Made by a program: the position numbers and the translations under genes. From contig JAKBCE010000005.1 of assembly GCA_021808195.1 (NCBI GenBank), positions 62,001 to 126,000 on the forward strand: 64,000 nt of DNA, read 5' to 3'. Below the pieces are notes generated by a model. It saw nothing but the letters and a program-made list of their open reading frames with translations, did not search any database and was not told the DNA's origin. Within the stretch, counting starts at the first letter, position 1. Every line of letters starts with the position of its first letter. This document shows, one piece after another, positions 34,816 to 44,378 of this stretch. This DNA comes from Pseudomonadota bacterium (GTDB lineage: Bacteria; Pseudomonadota; Gammaproteobacteria; Steroidobacterales; Steroidobacteraceae).

Positions 34816-36029
34816 GTCAATTGCCTTCGAAGTCGAGCCAGGAGGGATTGCAGAGGCACCAGATCGACGTGTGACCCCTCGTTGAGACGCGCATGAAACT
34901 GCTCGAGCGCATGACAGTCGCGCTCAGAGGCCCCACTGCTCGTGCGCAGCCACTGCCAAGGGTCCGTGCGCGGCGCGAGTTTCTGTACCTGCGCGATGAA
35001 TTCCTCGATCAGCCGCCGTCCGATCTGCTCAGGCCGCACGACGGCGGCCAAATAGCGCGCGCTGCCTTCGATGTAGGCGCTCTCATCCACTGCTTGCCAA
35101 CGCGCGCGCACCGTGCGCATCGGCTGCGAGCCGAGCACGAACACGAGCCATAGTAACACCAGCCAGCCGAGCGTAGCGTGCAGGCGCGGATCGGCAAAGA
35201 ACGCCTGGGCGTCGTAAAAGGCAGTCAGCCCCTGGTGTGCGTCATCGAAGATCACTGCGCCGTCTGGGGTTCGCGACCAGGCAAGCACGTTGGCGAGGAA
35301 GCGGGCATTACCGCCGAGCGCGATGCCGGCGTTTGAAAACGGGCTCGCCACGGCCGAGACAATGATCTGTCCGGCGCCGAGCGGCACCAGCCACAGTGCG
35401 GGCGTGCCGCCCGGTGTCAGCCTCGCCAGCACGATGGGCGTGAGTGTGCCGCCCGCATGTGCCAGCCAGATGCGGGCCGGCAGGGTGTGGATCGGCTGCA
35501 ACGTGCCAACCCCATGCAGCAGCGGCTGTGGACGTTGTGCCAGGATCTTGTAGCGCGCGCTGCCCAGTGCGGCCGTTCCGTGCTTGCGTGGCTGAGGCGT
35601 GAAGCGCAGGGCGCAGAGACGCTGCAGATCTTTCAGCTGCAGCGAGTTGTACATCCCGAACGTCCACAGCGGGGCGTCGTCAAGCGCGGCGGCGATGAGC
35701 ACTGTGTTGCCCTGCGTCACCCAGTGCCGCAGGGCGGTTAGCTCTGCGGCATGCATCGGGACGCGTTGCGGCCATGTGACGAGCAGAACATTGCCTCTCG
35801 GTTGCGGCGCGATGCGTGCCAGGTGAGTGTACCGATAGCGCAGCGTGACTCTGGGGATGTGTTGCGCGGCGAGCCAGCGCCAGATGGCCAGGTAGCCCTC
35901 GGGGCGCGCATTGATCGACACCGGCACGCCGGCGGAATGCTGCGCGGCCTGCGGCTTGGGAAAGACCAGCAGGTAGAATAACGCCAGCGCCCCGGCGGCC
36001 AATGCGAACGTGCTCAGGCGCTGCTTCAC
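34812..36029 (-). CDS. DUF4350-type membrane protein
   Basis: A 405-residue protein with an N-terminal membrane helix (FALAAGALALFYLLVF), an extracytoplasmic domain including a GATase/ThuA-like fold (GNVLLVTWPQRVPMHAAELTALRHWVTQGNTVLIAAALDDAPLW), a second helix near 290-310 (LGWLVLLWLVFVLGS), and a cytoplasmic helical tail. This matches DUF4350 proteins, which nearly always lie beside moxR, DUF58 and DUF4129 genes. The start GTG overlaps the preceding stop as GTGA. The biochemical role is unknown. Confidence 0.83.
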   Translation of the reverse strand: MKQRLSTFALAAGALALFYLLVFPKPQAAQHSAGVPVSINARPEGYLAIWRWLAAQHIPRVTLRYRYTHLARIAPQPRGNVLLVTWPQRVPMHAAELTALRHWVTQGNTVLIAAALDDAPLWTFGMYNSLQLKDLQRLCALRFTPQPRKHGTAALGSARYKILAQRPQPLLHGVGTLQPIHTLPARIWLAHAGGTLTPIVLARLTPGGTPALWLVPLGAGQIIVSAVASPFSNAGIALGGNARFLANVLAWSRTPDGAVIFDDAHQGLTAFYDAQAFFADPRLHATLGWLVLLWLVFVLGSQPMRTVRARWQAVDESAYIEGSARYLAAVVRPEQIGRRLIEEFIAQVQKLAPRTDPWQWLRTSSGASERDCHALEQFHARLNEGSHVDLVPLQSLLARLRRQLT

Positions 36030-36961
36030 GGGCTGTGCTGCCCCTCGTGCGCCGGCGCAACGCTGCACTGCGCACGCAGCATGCGTGCGCTGCGCAGCAG
36101 CGGCTCTGGAATGCGGTTTACGCCCGGCGCCCCGAAGCGCTGCCGTTCCGCCAGCAAGGCAATGTGCGTGAACTGTTCACGCTGCAACGGGGTGTCGAAG
36201 CGCGCCCGCAGGCCGAGTTCGCGATGCGTGAGGTTGCGCTCGTGCTCGAGTCGCTCTGCCTCCACCAGGGTCGCAATCAACAGTTGCAAAACCTGCGAGG
36301 GCTGTCCGGCCAACGCGGACCAGTCTGGCTCCTCGGCCGGACGTACGGGCTGGTCGCGGGCGGGGCCCTCAGGTCCGCGGCGAGCCGCCGGCGTGGTGCG
36401 TCGCTTCAGCCATCCCGCACGCCACCCCAGGTACAGTGACAGCAGCGCGATTGCGCTGAACAGCGAGCCCAGCGTCCAGAGCAGCACACGCAGCAGGCTC
36501 GAACGCCGTCGCCCTCTCGCGAGCGACGCCAACCAGTGCTGCAACGCGGCCGAGAGCGGCGCGGTCCAGCTCTCGACCCAGGTGCGCAGCCGATCCCAGA
36601 GTGAGGCGGCGGGCGGGCGTGGCGCGAGGGCCCGCGAGGCCGCGCGCAGGGCCGCCGCATCCGGCCGTGTCGAGCGTGGGGTGCCCAAATAGCGCTGCGC
36701 CACGGCCGACAGTCCGGCGAGGCTGCGTGAATCGAGCGTTTTGCGCCACTGTGGCGCGAGCGCGGTGCGCAGATGCAGTCGGGTGAGCGCCGCGCTGATG
36801 CCGGGGCACTCTGCCCGCAACGCCTCCCAGCCACGCACCGGCGGGGTCCGTGTGGCGCATTGCGAGAGGATCGTCTCGGGGCGCTGCGGGGACGCCGGCT
36901 GCGGCGGCGCAGCGGCCGCGAAGGTCGCCAGAGCCGAGGCCACGAGCCATCGAGACGGCAT
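36026..36961 (-). CDS. DUF4129-type membrane protein
   Basis: A 311-residue protein with a signal-like N-terminus (MPSRWLVASALATFAAAAPP), an extracytoplasmic Pro/Arg-rich region, one strong membrane helix at about 155-180 (LLRVLLWTLGSLFSAIALLSLYLGW) and a cytoplasmic C-terminal DUF4129 domain (QLLIATLVEAERLEHERNLTHRELGLRARF). It is coupled to the DUF4350 gene by a 4-base overlap and lies three bases after the upstream membrane protein gene. In some bacteria DUF4129 is fused to transglutaminases of such clusters. The function here is unknown. Confidence 0.8.
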   Translation of the reverse strand: MPSRWLVASALATFAAAAPPQPASPQRPETILSQCATRTPPVRGWEALRAECPGISAALTRLHLRTALAPQWRKTLDSRSLAGLSAVAQRYLGTPRSTRPDAAALRAASRALAPRPPAASLWDRLRTWVESWTAPLSAALQHWLASLARGRRRSSLLRVLLWTLGSLFSAIALLSLYLGWRAGWLKRRTTPAARRGPEGPARDQPVRPAEEPDWSALAGQPSQVLQLLIATLVEAERLEHERNLTHRELGLRARFDTPLQREQFTHIALLAERQRFGAPGVNRIPEPLLRSARMLRAQCSVAPAHEGQHSP

Positions 36962-36964
36962 CGC

Positions 36965-37894
36965 TCAGCGAGCGCCGAGCGCCTCCGTGCGTGCCGCGAG
37001 ATCGCCGCCTTCGCGACGCAAGGTGAGGTCGCGGAAAATCACCAGCACGATTGCCGTGGTGAGGGGCAGGGTGAGCAGATGAGTGCTCTGCGAAATGATC
37101 TGCGCGATGCGCAGGTGCGCGCTGAAGTCAGACAGCTGGGCCGCCTGTATGGCGAACAGGCCGAGCGCGGCGCTCAGTGCCCAAGGTATGACAAAGCCGA
37201 GCACGGCGATGACCACGTTCGCCACGAACAGGATGACCGTCACGCGCCACCAATCTCCCTTCACCAGACGCCAGCTGCGACCGAGAGCCGAGGCGGCACC
37301 GGCGTCTTCCGCGAATACTGCGGCCTGCCAGAGCATCAGACGCACCCCGGCGTAGATGACCGCCGTGATCACGGCGAGTACCAGCACGACGCCGAGCAGG
37401 ATCATCAGTCCATCGTGGCTCAGCGCCAGCGAGTGTCGCTTTGCCAGTACGGCTGCCACGATGCCGAGAACGATCGCCGGAATCATGATCGCCAGCATGA
37501 TCAGCCCTTGCAGAATGAAGCCCAGCACGAGTCGCGGCAGCCGGCGTGCCCCCGTGCGCAGCGCCTCGTTGGTGCTGATGGATTGACCGCGCATTACGCC
37601 GATCTGTGAGGAAAACAACGCGCCGGTGATCGTCAGTTGAATCAGTGCCAACAAGAGAGTGGCCAACGCATTCTGCGGTCCGTTCAGTAGCGACCACAGC
37701 TGCAGCCTGTGTTGCCAGAGGGAGGCGTTCAGTGCCGGCAGTGTCGGATTCACGACAAACACCAACAGCGAGCCGGCCGCCACTGCGATCAGTGCCAGTA
37801 GCCAGCAGCGGCTGAACGATGCGCTGAACAGGCGCAGCCAGTCATCGAGAACACCGCCGATCGATTGCGGTGCGGAGGGGGCCTCATATGTCAT
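36965..37894 (-). CDS. Multipass membrane protein of the MoxR/DUF58 cluster
   Basis: A 309-residue integral membrane protein with about six hydrophobic helices (for example LLALIAVAAGSLLVFVV, LVLGFILQGLIMLAIMIPAIVLGIVAAVLA, LLGVVLVLAVITAVIYAGV). It resembles the YciC/DUF7544-like bundle of helices in which each pair is preceded by an amphipathic GRSWRLVKGDWWR-type stretch. The start has GGAG five bases upstream. It is first gene of the minus-strand envelope operon, and only 118 bases separate it from the divergent RDD gene. No enzymatic motif is seen. Confidence 0.78.
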   Translation of the reverse strand: MTYEAPSAPQSIGGVLDDWLRLFSASFSRCWLLALIAVAAGSLLVFVVNPTLPALNASLWQHRLQLWSLLNGPQNALATLLLALIQLTITGALFSSQIGVMRGQSISTNEALRTGARRLPRLVLGFILQGLIMLAIMIPAIVLGIVAAVLAKRHSLALSHDGLMILLGVVLVLAVITAVIYAGVRLMLWQAAVFAEDAGAASALGRSWRLVKGDWWRVTVILFVANVVIAVLGFVIPWALSAALGLFAIQAAQLSDFSAHLRIAQIISQSTHLLTLPLTTAIVLVIFRDLTLRREGGDLAARTEALGAR

Positions 37895-37927
37895 GCTCGC
37901 TCCGGAACGATGAGGGAAACGGGGCGG

Positions 37928-37960
37928 CTGCCCGGTCGGCTTCTTGCCGCCTCCGGGCAG
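37928..37960. promoter_or_regulatory. Nested inverted repeat in divergent envelope-cluster promoter
   Basis: Outer arms CTGCCCGG (37928-37935) and CCGGGCAG (37953-37960) are perfect. Within the 17-base spacer, CGGC and GCCG pair around a TTCTT loop. It lies between the divergent DUF operon and the RDD gene, so it could be a shared operator or an RNA hairpin in the minus-strand leader. Confidence 0.4.
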
Positions 37961-38012
37961 AATAGCTAAGCTAAATCTTGACCGCCAACTTTTTTCATCG
38001 TATGGGAAGGCG

Positions 38013-38741
38013 ATGACCGAAGCAGTGCTCACCGTCACAAGCCTTACCGGCGTCGAGATGGCGCTGCCCATCGCGGGGCCGGGCATGCGCAGCTACGCGT
38101 TTCTCGTCGACTGGCAGATCCGCCTGCTCGGCGCACTGACGTGGTTGCTGATCGCGGTGCTGTTGCGACTGCTGCCGGCCATGGCGGGCGGGCCGCTTGC
38201 GCATGAACTGCTCCTCGGCGGCACGGTGCTCGCGCTGTTGACTTATTTCCTCTATCAGCCCGTGCTTGAGATGGTGACGCGCGGATATACGCCCGGGCTT
38301 CGCACGGCGGGTGCCAGAATCGTCACCCTTGAGGGCACGACGCCGGGCATCGGCGCATTGCTGATCCGCAACGTTTTCCGACTGATCGATGCGCTGCCGC
38401 TCTTTTATGTCGTGGGACTCGTCAGCTGCATGCTCACCGAGCGGCACGTGCGTCTCGGGGATCTGGTGGCGGGTACCGTGATGGTGCAGGTTGCGCCGCA
38501 GGCGAGTGGGGAGCTTGACCGCCTTGCCGCGCAGGCGCGTCGCGACACACTGCCTCTCGAGGCGATGGAACTCGTACATGATTTGCTGACGCGCTGGACT
38601 TCGCTCGCGCCGCAACAGCGGGCGTCGCTCGCACGCAGCGTGCTGGCCAAGCTCGAGCCGGGCTTCAACGGTGCCGACACCGCGCTCGCGGAACCGGCGC
38701 TGCACAGGCGTCTGGAGGCGTTGCTTGAGCGCGGCCGATGA
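38013..38741 (+). CDS. RDD-family membrane protein
   Basis: A 242-residue inner-membrane protein with three hydrophobic segments and the RDD-domain pattern: early F-V-D-W (MRSYAFLVDWQIRLLG), TPGLRTAGARIVTLEG, and RNVFRLIDALPLFYVVGLVSCMLTERHVRLGDLVAGT. The family is thought to transport ions or small solutes in stress, but the role is unproven. The ATG has GGGAAGG just upstream. It overlaps the SpoIIM-like gene by 17 bases. RDD and SpoIIM genes commonly accompany MoxR/DUF58 clusters. Confidence 0.85.
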   Translation: MTEAVLTVTSLTGVEMALPIAGPGMRSYAFLVDWQIRLLGALTWLLIAVLLRLLPAMAGGPLAHELLLGGTVLALLTYFLYQPVLEMVTRGYTPGLRTAGARIVTLEGTTPGIGALLIRNVFRLIDALPLFYVVGLVSCMLTERHVRLGDLVAGTVMVQVAPQASGELDRLAAQARRDTLPLEAMELVHDLLTRWTSLAPQQRASLARSVLAKLEPGFNGADTALAEPALHRRLEALLERGR

Positions 38742-39759
38742 TGCGCAGGCGGCCGTTTGGGTGCGTGCGCACGCGAGCCAGTGGCAGTCGCTGGCTGCGC
38801 AAGCCGACGCGGCGGCGCGCAGAACGCAGCCGACGGTGGACGAGGCGCTGCGCACGCTGCGCACTTACCGGGTGCTCGCGCGCCATCTGGCCACCGTCCG
38901 TTCGCTGCTGCCGGGCGGCGTGCTGGCTGCAGTCCTGGAGCGAACCTGCACCGGACTGCACACGGCCGTCAATCGCCCGCCGCCACTGACTCGCGCGCGC
39001 TGGGCGCGATTGTTTCGCGACGACATTCCGGCCGCTGCCGCCGCCGTGCAGCCGATCGCCTTGTGGCTTGCGGCGCTGCTCGCGGCGAGCGCCTGTGCGG
39101 GCTGGTGGCTCATCAATACCTATCCCGAGCTGGTCAGTCTGATCGCCAGTCCGCAGATGATCGATGGGGTCGAGCATGGCCACCTGTGGACCTATCAGAT
39201 TCTGCACCTCGGCCCGCCCGCGATGCTCTCGGCGCGAATCTTTTCCAATAACGTGGTGGTGACGTTCGGCGCGTTCTGCTTCGGCACTCTGTTCGGACTG
39301 GGCGCGTTTTACATGATCGCCATCAATGGGCTCATGCTCGGCGGATTACTGGCCTTTACTCATCAGCATGGTCTCGCTCTGGGGCTGCTGAAGTTCATCT
39401 TGGCGCACGGTCCGGTTGAACTGTCGGTGATGTGTCTGGCGGCTGCGGCGGGCACGGCCCTCGGCGAGGCCGTGATTCGTCCAGCCGCCGAGACCCGCAG
39501 CGCCGCGCTACGTCGCCGCGCCGAGCAGCTCGGACCATTGCTCATAGCCTGCGCATTGCTGCTGCTCGGTTCTGGCCTGATCGAGGGGTTTATCTCGCCG
39601 CACCCGCAGGTCTCGATTCCAGTGCGGCTCGCCCTCGGTCTTGGCTACTGGACGCTCATGCTGCTGTGGCTCTCGGGTCGGCTCGTGCCGCGGCGGTCGA
39701 ACGCGGCGCGCGACCGCTCTGAGACGGCGATTCCGCAGTGTCGTACGAGGATCGATTGA
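38725..39759 (+). CDS. SpoIIM-like (DUF95) membrane protein
   Basis: A 344-residue protein with a cytoplasmic helical N-terminal part of about 110 residues and then about five membrane helices. These bear the SpoIIM/DUF95 signature (FSNNVVVTFGAFCFGTLFGLGAFYMIAINGLMLGG, LAHGPVELSVMCLAAAAGTALGEAVI). In sporulating bacteria SpoIIM is part of an engulfment complex. In Gram-negatives this relative sits with RDD and MoxR genes and its role is unknown. The start is TTG with GGAGG six bases upstream, inside the end of the RDD gene. Confidence 0.83.
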   Translation: MSAADDAQAAVWVRAHASQWQSLAAQADAAARRTQPTVDEALRTLRTYRVLARHLATVRSLLPGGVLAAVLERTCTGLHTAVNRPPPLTRARWARLFRDDIPAAAAAVQPIALWLAALLAASACAGWWLINTYPELVSLIASPQMIDGVEHGHLWTYQILHLGPPAMLSARIFSNNVVVTFGAFCFGTLFGLGAFYMIAINGLMLGGLLAFTHQHGLALGLLKFILAHGPVELSVMCLAAAAGTALGEAVIRPAAETRSAALRRRAEQLGPLLIACALLLLGSGLIEGFISPHPQVSIPVRLALGLGYWTLMLLWLSGRLVPRRSNAARDRSETAIPQCRTRID

Positions 39760-39827
39760 GCGCGGGTCGGGCTGCAGCTATGCTTGCCGCTACGACACAA
39801 TGGCGCCGCGGCGCGTTGGGGGGGGCG

Positions 39828-40382
39828 ATGAAGCAAGTGGGTGTGCTGTTGAGCGCCGTCGCGCTGTTCGGTTGCCGCATGGCTTGTGCGAGCCCGTTTG
39901 GTGCGTTGATGAAGTCCGAAGCAGCCTTGAAGAAGGCGAGTTCGTGGCACGTGGTCATGCAGATATCCGGTGGCAATGCCCTCACCATGGATTACTCTGC
40001 GCCGCACCGCTGGCGGGTCGTGCTGGCCCCTGACCGTACCGAGGTGATCATCGGCAATGCGGTCTACATGGATACGGCCGGGCATGTGACGCAGTTACCG
40101 GCGGCCTACGCCGCACCGATCGCCCGTGCGGTCCGGATCCGCAAGTTCGATGCCCCGACGCTGGCGCAGGTGCGTCGGACGGCGCGCGATCTCGGCGCGC
40201 AAACCCTCGATGGCAAGCCGGTGCACGTCTATCGGTACGTGGCAAATGGTGCGACGGATACCTGGTATATCGGCTCCCGCGATCTGCCGATGCGCGTTGT
40301 CATCCAGAGCGACAAAGGAACGCAGGTGGTGCGCTATTCGCGATTCAACGTGCCGGTGAGCATTCAGCTGCCGACCGGATGA
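39828..40382 (+). CDS. Exported LolA-like protein
   Basis: A 184-residue periplasmic or lipid-anchored protein. The N-terminus MKQVGVLLSAVALFGCRMACASP is a signal sequence; LFGC is an imperfect lipobox, and ACA-SP is a good signal-peptidase I site. The body has the half-barrel pattern of the LolA/LppX superfamily (SSWHVVMQISGGNALTMDYSAPHRWRVVL, WYIGSRDLPMRVVIQSDKGTQVVRYSRFN). The ATG follows a run of eight G that must act as the ribosome-binding site. It is third gene of the plus-strand envelope operon and ends 13 bases from the convergent oxidoreductase gene. Confidence 0.75.
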   Translation: MKQVGVLLSAVALFGCRMACASPFGALMKSEAALKKASSWHVVMQISGGNALTMDYSAPHRWRVVLAPDRTEVIIGNAVYMDTAGHVTQLPAAYAAPIARAVRIRKFDAPTLAQVRRTARDLGAQTLDGKPVHVYRYVANGATDTWYIGSRDLPMRVVIQSDKGTQVVRYSRFNVPVSIQLPTG

Positions 40383-40395
40383 GCCTCGCGACGGC

Positions 40396-43300
40396 TCAAA
40401 CCAATACGCGCTCTATGCCTCCATTATTGGCGCGTGCGACGTAGTCGGCCATCCAATTCTCGCCGAGCACGTGACGGGCGATCTCGACCACGATGTAATC
40501 GGCGTCGAGATCCGCATCCTCGTTGTAGCGCTTCAGACCCTGCAGGCACGAAGGGCAGGAGGTTAGGATCTTGACGTGCTCGGCGCCGGCGGCACGCAGC
40601 CGGTCGGCACCGAGGCGCATTTCCTGCTCCTTGCGAAAACGCACCTGCGTCGACACGTCCGGTCGAGTCAGCGCAAGCGTGCCCGACTCTCCGCAGCAGC
40701 GATCATTCTTCTCGATGCGGCCGTTGCGCGCGTCGTTCATCAGCGCATTGACCACCTGCAGTGGGTCATGACGCTTGATCGGCGAGTGGCACGGATCGTG
40801 ATACATGTAGCGCGTGCCGGTCACCCCCTCGATGTGCACGCCTCGTTCCATCAGGTATTCATGGATATCGATGATGCGTGAGCCGGGAAAGATCTCCTCG
40901 AACTTGTAGCTCTGCAGTTGATCGTAGCAGGTGCCGCAGCTGACCACGACGGTGCGAATATCGAGATAATTGAGGGTGTTGGCGACGCGGTGGAACAATA
41001 CCCGGTTGTCGGTAGTGATTTTCTCGGCGCGATCGAACTGGCCGGCACCGCGTTGCGGATAGCCGCAGCACAGGTAACCCGGCGGCAGCACAGTCTGCAC
41101 GCCAACGTGCCAGAGCATCGCCTGCGTCGCGAGCCCGACCTGCGAGAACAGCCGCTCCGAGCCGCAGCCGGGGAAATAGAATACCGCTTCGGTCTCGCCG
41201 GTCGTGGTGACTGGGTTGCGGATCACCGGCACATACGCGGCATTTTCGATGTCGAGCAACGCGCGCGCCGTCTTCTTCGGCAGGCCACCCGGCATTTTCT
41301 TATTGACGAAATGCACCACCTGCTCCCGCACCGGGGCCTTGCCGGTGCTTGCCGGCGGGTGCTGCGTCTGTGCCCGTGCCAGGCCCTTCAGCAGCCGGTT
41401 GCCGGTCCGCTGCGCCTTGTAGCCCCATTCGATCATCACTTTGCGCGTCAGGCGTATCGTCTCGGGCGAGGTGGCATTGAGGAAGAACATCGATGCGGCC
41501 GTGCCCGGATTGAAGCGCCGCTTGCCCATGCGCCGCAGCAGGTCGCGCATGGCCATGGAAACGTCTCCGAAGTCGATGTCGACCGGGCAGGGCGAGAGGC
41601 ACTTATGGCAGACCGTGCAATGCTCGCCGACATCGGCGAACTCGTCCCAGTGGCGGATGCTCACGCCGCGGCGCGTCTGCTCCTCGTAGAGAAACGCCTC
41701 GATGAGCAGCGATGTGGCGAGGATCTTGTTGCGCGGGCTGTAGAGGAGATTGGCGCGCGGTACGTGCGTGGCGCATACCGGTTTGCACTTGCCACAGCGC
41801 AGGCAGTCCTTGATCGAATCGGAGATCGTGCCGATCGCCGACTGCTGCATGATCAGCGATTCATGTCCGAGCAGATTGAAGCTCGGGGTGTAGGCATTCG
41901 CGAGGTCCGCGCCTGGTAGCAGCTTGCCGCGATTAAAGTGACCGTGCGGATCGATGCGCTGCTTGTAGGCGCGGAAATCCCGCGTTTCTGCCTCCTGCAG
42001 GAACTCCAGCTTGGTGATGCCGATGCCATGCTCGCCGGAGATGACGCCATCCAGGCGGCGTGCGATGCCCATGATGCGGGCCACCGCCGCCGTGGCTGAC
42101 TGCAGCATTTCGTAGTCATCGGAGTTGACGGGAATGTTCGTGTGCACGTTGCCGTCGCCGGCGTGCATGTGCAGTGCAACGAACACCCGGCCGCGCAGCA
42201 CGCGTTTGTGTGCCTGATCGCAGGCGGCGAGCAGCGGCGCAAATACGCTGCCGCCGAAGATCTGACGCAGCGGGGCGCGCAGGTCGCGCTTCCAGGAAAC
42301 GCGTATGGTGCGGTCCTGCAGCAGGTCGAATATCCGCGCCTGCGGCGTCTGAACGGCGCGCGTGCGCAGCTGCTCAGGTGAGAGTTCGCTGCCGAGATGC
42401 GTCAGTGCAGCGACGCCATCGCCGAGCGGTACGTCCATGTTTGCGGCGAGCCAGCGCCAGCGCTCGCGTGTCTTTGCGAGGAGTTGGCCGGCTTGTGCGG
42501 CCCGTTCCCCGACCACCTCATCGTACGGAAGATTGCCGACCTCGGGGTCTTCGGCACGTGCGAGCGGCAGCGGCGCTGCGAACAAGCCCGCGAGCTCCTC
42601 AAGCAGCCTCAGCTTGTTGGCGATCGAGAACTCGATGTTGATCCGCTCGATTGCATCCGTGTACTCGCCCATTCGCTCGAGGGGCAGAACCACGTCCTCA
42701 TTGATTTTGAACGCATTGGTGTGCCGCGCGATCGCCGCGGTCCGCGAACGGTCGAGCCAGAATTTGCGCCGGGCATCCTCGCTGACCGCGATGAAACCCT
42801 CGCCGCTGCGTGCGTTGGCGAGGCGCACGACCGCCGAGGCGGCCGTGGCGACCTCGCCTTCCTCGTCCCCGACGATATCGCCGAACAGCGCCATCTTCGG
42901 CAACGAGCCGCGTTTGGACTTGGTGGTATACCCCACGGCGCGCAGATAGCGCTCATCGAGATGTTCGAGTCCGGCGAGGCGCACGCCGCGTGCGCCGAGA
43001 TCATCAAGATAGCGCTTGATCTCCACGATTGCCGGCACCGCCTCACGGGCCTGACCGAAGAATTCGAGGCAGACGGTGCGGGTGAAGGTCGGGCTGCGGT
43101 GCAGGACCCAGCGGGCGCACGTGATGATTCCGTCGCAGCCCTCCTTCTGAACGCCGGGCAGGCCGCCGAGAAACTTGTCGGTGACGTCCTTGCCGAGACC
43201 ACTCTTGCGGAACTGACGTCCCGGGATCGACAGCCGTTCCCGTCGCAGCACGGAGGCCTGCTCGGGTCGCTGGTGGCCGTCCTTCCACACCAGGTCGAAT

Positions 43301-44355
43301 TCGGCGATTTCGACATCGTGGATCTTGCCGTGATTGTGTGCGATACGGCTCACTTCGAGCCAATTGCCCTCACAGTCGACCATCCGCCACCAGGCGAGGT
43401 TATCGACGGCAGTTCCCCACAGCACTGCTTTCTTACCACCGGCGTTCATGGCGATGTTGCCGCCGATGCACGAGGCGTCCGCCGAGGTCGGATCGACTGC
43501 AAAGACGAGACGACCTTGTGCGGCGGCAGTCGCGACGCGGCGAGTCACCACGCCGGCTTCGGTGAAGATCGTTGCGGTCGGTGTGTCGAGTCCCGGTAGA
43601 GTCAGCGCCTCGATTGCGCCGAGCCGCTCGAGCTTCTCTGTATTGATGACCGCCGATAATGGCGTCAGCGGCACAGCGCCGCCGGTATAGCCGGTGCCTC
43701 CGCCGCGCGGGATGATGGTGAGCCCCAACTCGATGCAGGTCCGGACCAGCGCGGGGATTTCCGCTTCCGAATCCGGCATGAGCACTACGAACGGGTATTC
43801 CACGCGCCAGTCGGTGGCGTCCGTTACGTGAGACACGCGCGCGTACGCATCGAAGCGTATGTTATCGATACGCGTGTGGCGGCGCAGTGCGCGCAGCGCC
43901 CGGCGCCTGAGCGCAAGCCACTCGTCGAAATCGCTCTCGAAGCTGCTGACTGCACCGCGTGCGGCGGCGAGTAATTCACCGACGAGTTCGTAGCGCTCCC
44001 CGTCTGCGAGGTCGCGTCGTCGGTCGATCGCAGTCAGCCGATGGTGCAGCGCGTGGATCAGCAGACGCCTGCGCCGAGTGTTCTCGATCAGATCGTCCTG
44101 CAGATACGGATTGCGCCGCACCACCCAGATGTCGCCGAGAACCTCGTAGAGCATGCGCGCGGATCGTCCGGTGCGCCGCTCGGCGCGCAGCTCGCGGATG
44201 ACGCTCCAGTAGCGCTCCCCTAGCAGTCGCATCACGATTTCGCGGTCGGAGAACGACGTGTAGTTGTAGGGGATCTCGCGCAGTCGCGTGGGCGCGTTGC
44301 CATCCGCCGCGGGGGGAGGCGGAAGCACCGGAAGGGCTGCTGCGTTGTTGGCCAT
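40396..44355 (-). CDS. DUF3683 FAD-linked oxidase / Fe-S oxidoreductase fusion
   Basis: A 1319-residue multidomain oxidoreductase. The N-terminal DUF3683 region ([26 protein letters not shown]) is followed by an FAD-binding PCMH-type domain at about 190-345 ([28 protein letters not shown]). The FAD-oxidase C-terminal domain ends near 800 ([22 protein letters not shown]). Two 4Fe-4S motifs lie at about 870-950 ([28 protein letters not shown]), and two CCG domains at the C-terminus ([17 protein letters not shown]). It combines the parts of GlcD/Dld and GlcF/LldE in one chain, so a 2-hydroxyacid dehydrogenase passing electrons to quinone is likely. The start ATG lies 23 bases after gltD, so it may belong to that operon. 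Confidence 0.88.
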   Translation of the reverse strand: MANNAAALPVLPPPPAADGNAPTRLREIPYNYTSFSDREIVMRLLGERYWSVIRELRAERRTGRSARMLYEVLGDIWVVRRNPYLQDDLIENTRRRRLLIHALHHRLTAIDRRRDLADGERYELVGELLAAARGAVSSFESDFDEWLALRRRALRALRRHTRIDNIRFDAYARVSHVTDATDWRVEYPFVVLMPDSEAEIPALVRTCIELGLTIIPRGGGTGYTGGAVPLTPLSAVINTEKLERLGAIEALTLPGLDTPTATIFTEAGVVTRRVATAAAQGRLVFAVDPTSADASCIGGNIAMNAGGKKAVLWGTAVDNLAWWRMVDCEGNWLEVSRIAHNHGKIHDVEIAEFDLVWKDGHQRPEQASVLRRERLSIPGRQFRKSGLGKDVTDKFLGGLPGVQKEGCDGIITCARWVLHRSPTFTRTVCLEFFGQAREAVPAIVEIKRYLDDLGARGVRLAGLEHLDERYLRAVGYTTKSKRGSLPKMALFGDIVGDEEGEVATAASAVVRLANARSGEGFIAVSEDARRKFWLDRSRTAAIARHTNAFKINEDVVLPLERMGEYTDAIERINIEFSIANKLRLLEELAGLFAAPLPLARAEDPEVGNLPYDEVVGERAAQAGQLLAKTRERWRWLAANMDVPLGDGVAALTHLGSELSPEQLRTRAVQTPQARIFDLLQDRTIRVSWKRDLRAPLRQIFGGSVFAPLLAACDQAHKRVLRGRVFVALHMHAGDGNVHTNIPVNSDDYEMLQSATAAVARIMGIARRLDGVISGEHGIGITKLEFLQEAETRDFRAYKQRIDPHGHFNRGKLLPGADLANAYTPSFNLLGHESLIMQQSAIGTISDSIKDCLRCGKCKPVCATHVPRANLLYSPRNKILATSLLIEAFLYEEQTRRGVSIRHWDEFADVGEHCTVCHKCLSPCPVDIDFGDVSMAMRDLLRRMGKRRFNPGTAASMFFLNATSPETIRLTRKVMIEWGYKAQRTGNRLLKGLARAQTQHPPASTGKAPVREQVVHFVNKKMPGGLPKKTARALLDIENAAYVPVIRNPVTTTGETEAVFYFPGCGSERLFSQVGLATQAMLWHVGVQTVLPPGYLCCGYPQRGAGQFDRAEKITTDNRVLFHRVANTLNYLDIRTVVVSCGTCYDQLQSYKFEEIFPGSRIIDIHEYLMERGVHIEGVTGTRYMYHDPCHSPIKRHDPLQVVNALMNDARNGRIEKNDRCCGESGTLALTRPDVSTQVRFRKEQEMRLGADRLRAAGAEHVKILTSCPSCLQGLKRYNEDADLDADYIVVEIARHVLGENWMADYVARANNGGIERVLV

Positions 44356-44378
44356 GCGCCGGTCTGCGGTCGGGCGTC

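Noticed and set aside
40381..40397. GAGCC/GGCTC hairpin between convergent LolA-like and oxidoreductase genes as a terminator
   Set aside because: Five base pairs, overlaps both stop codons, and no T run on either strand.
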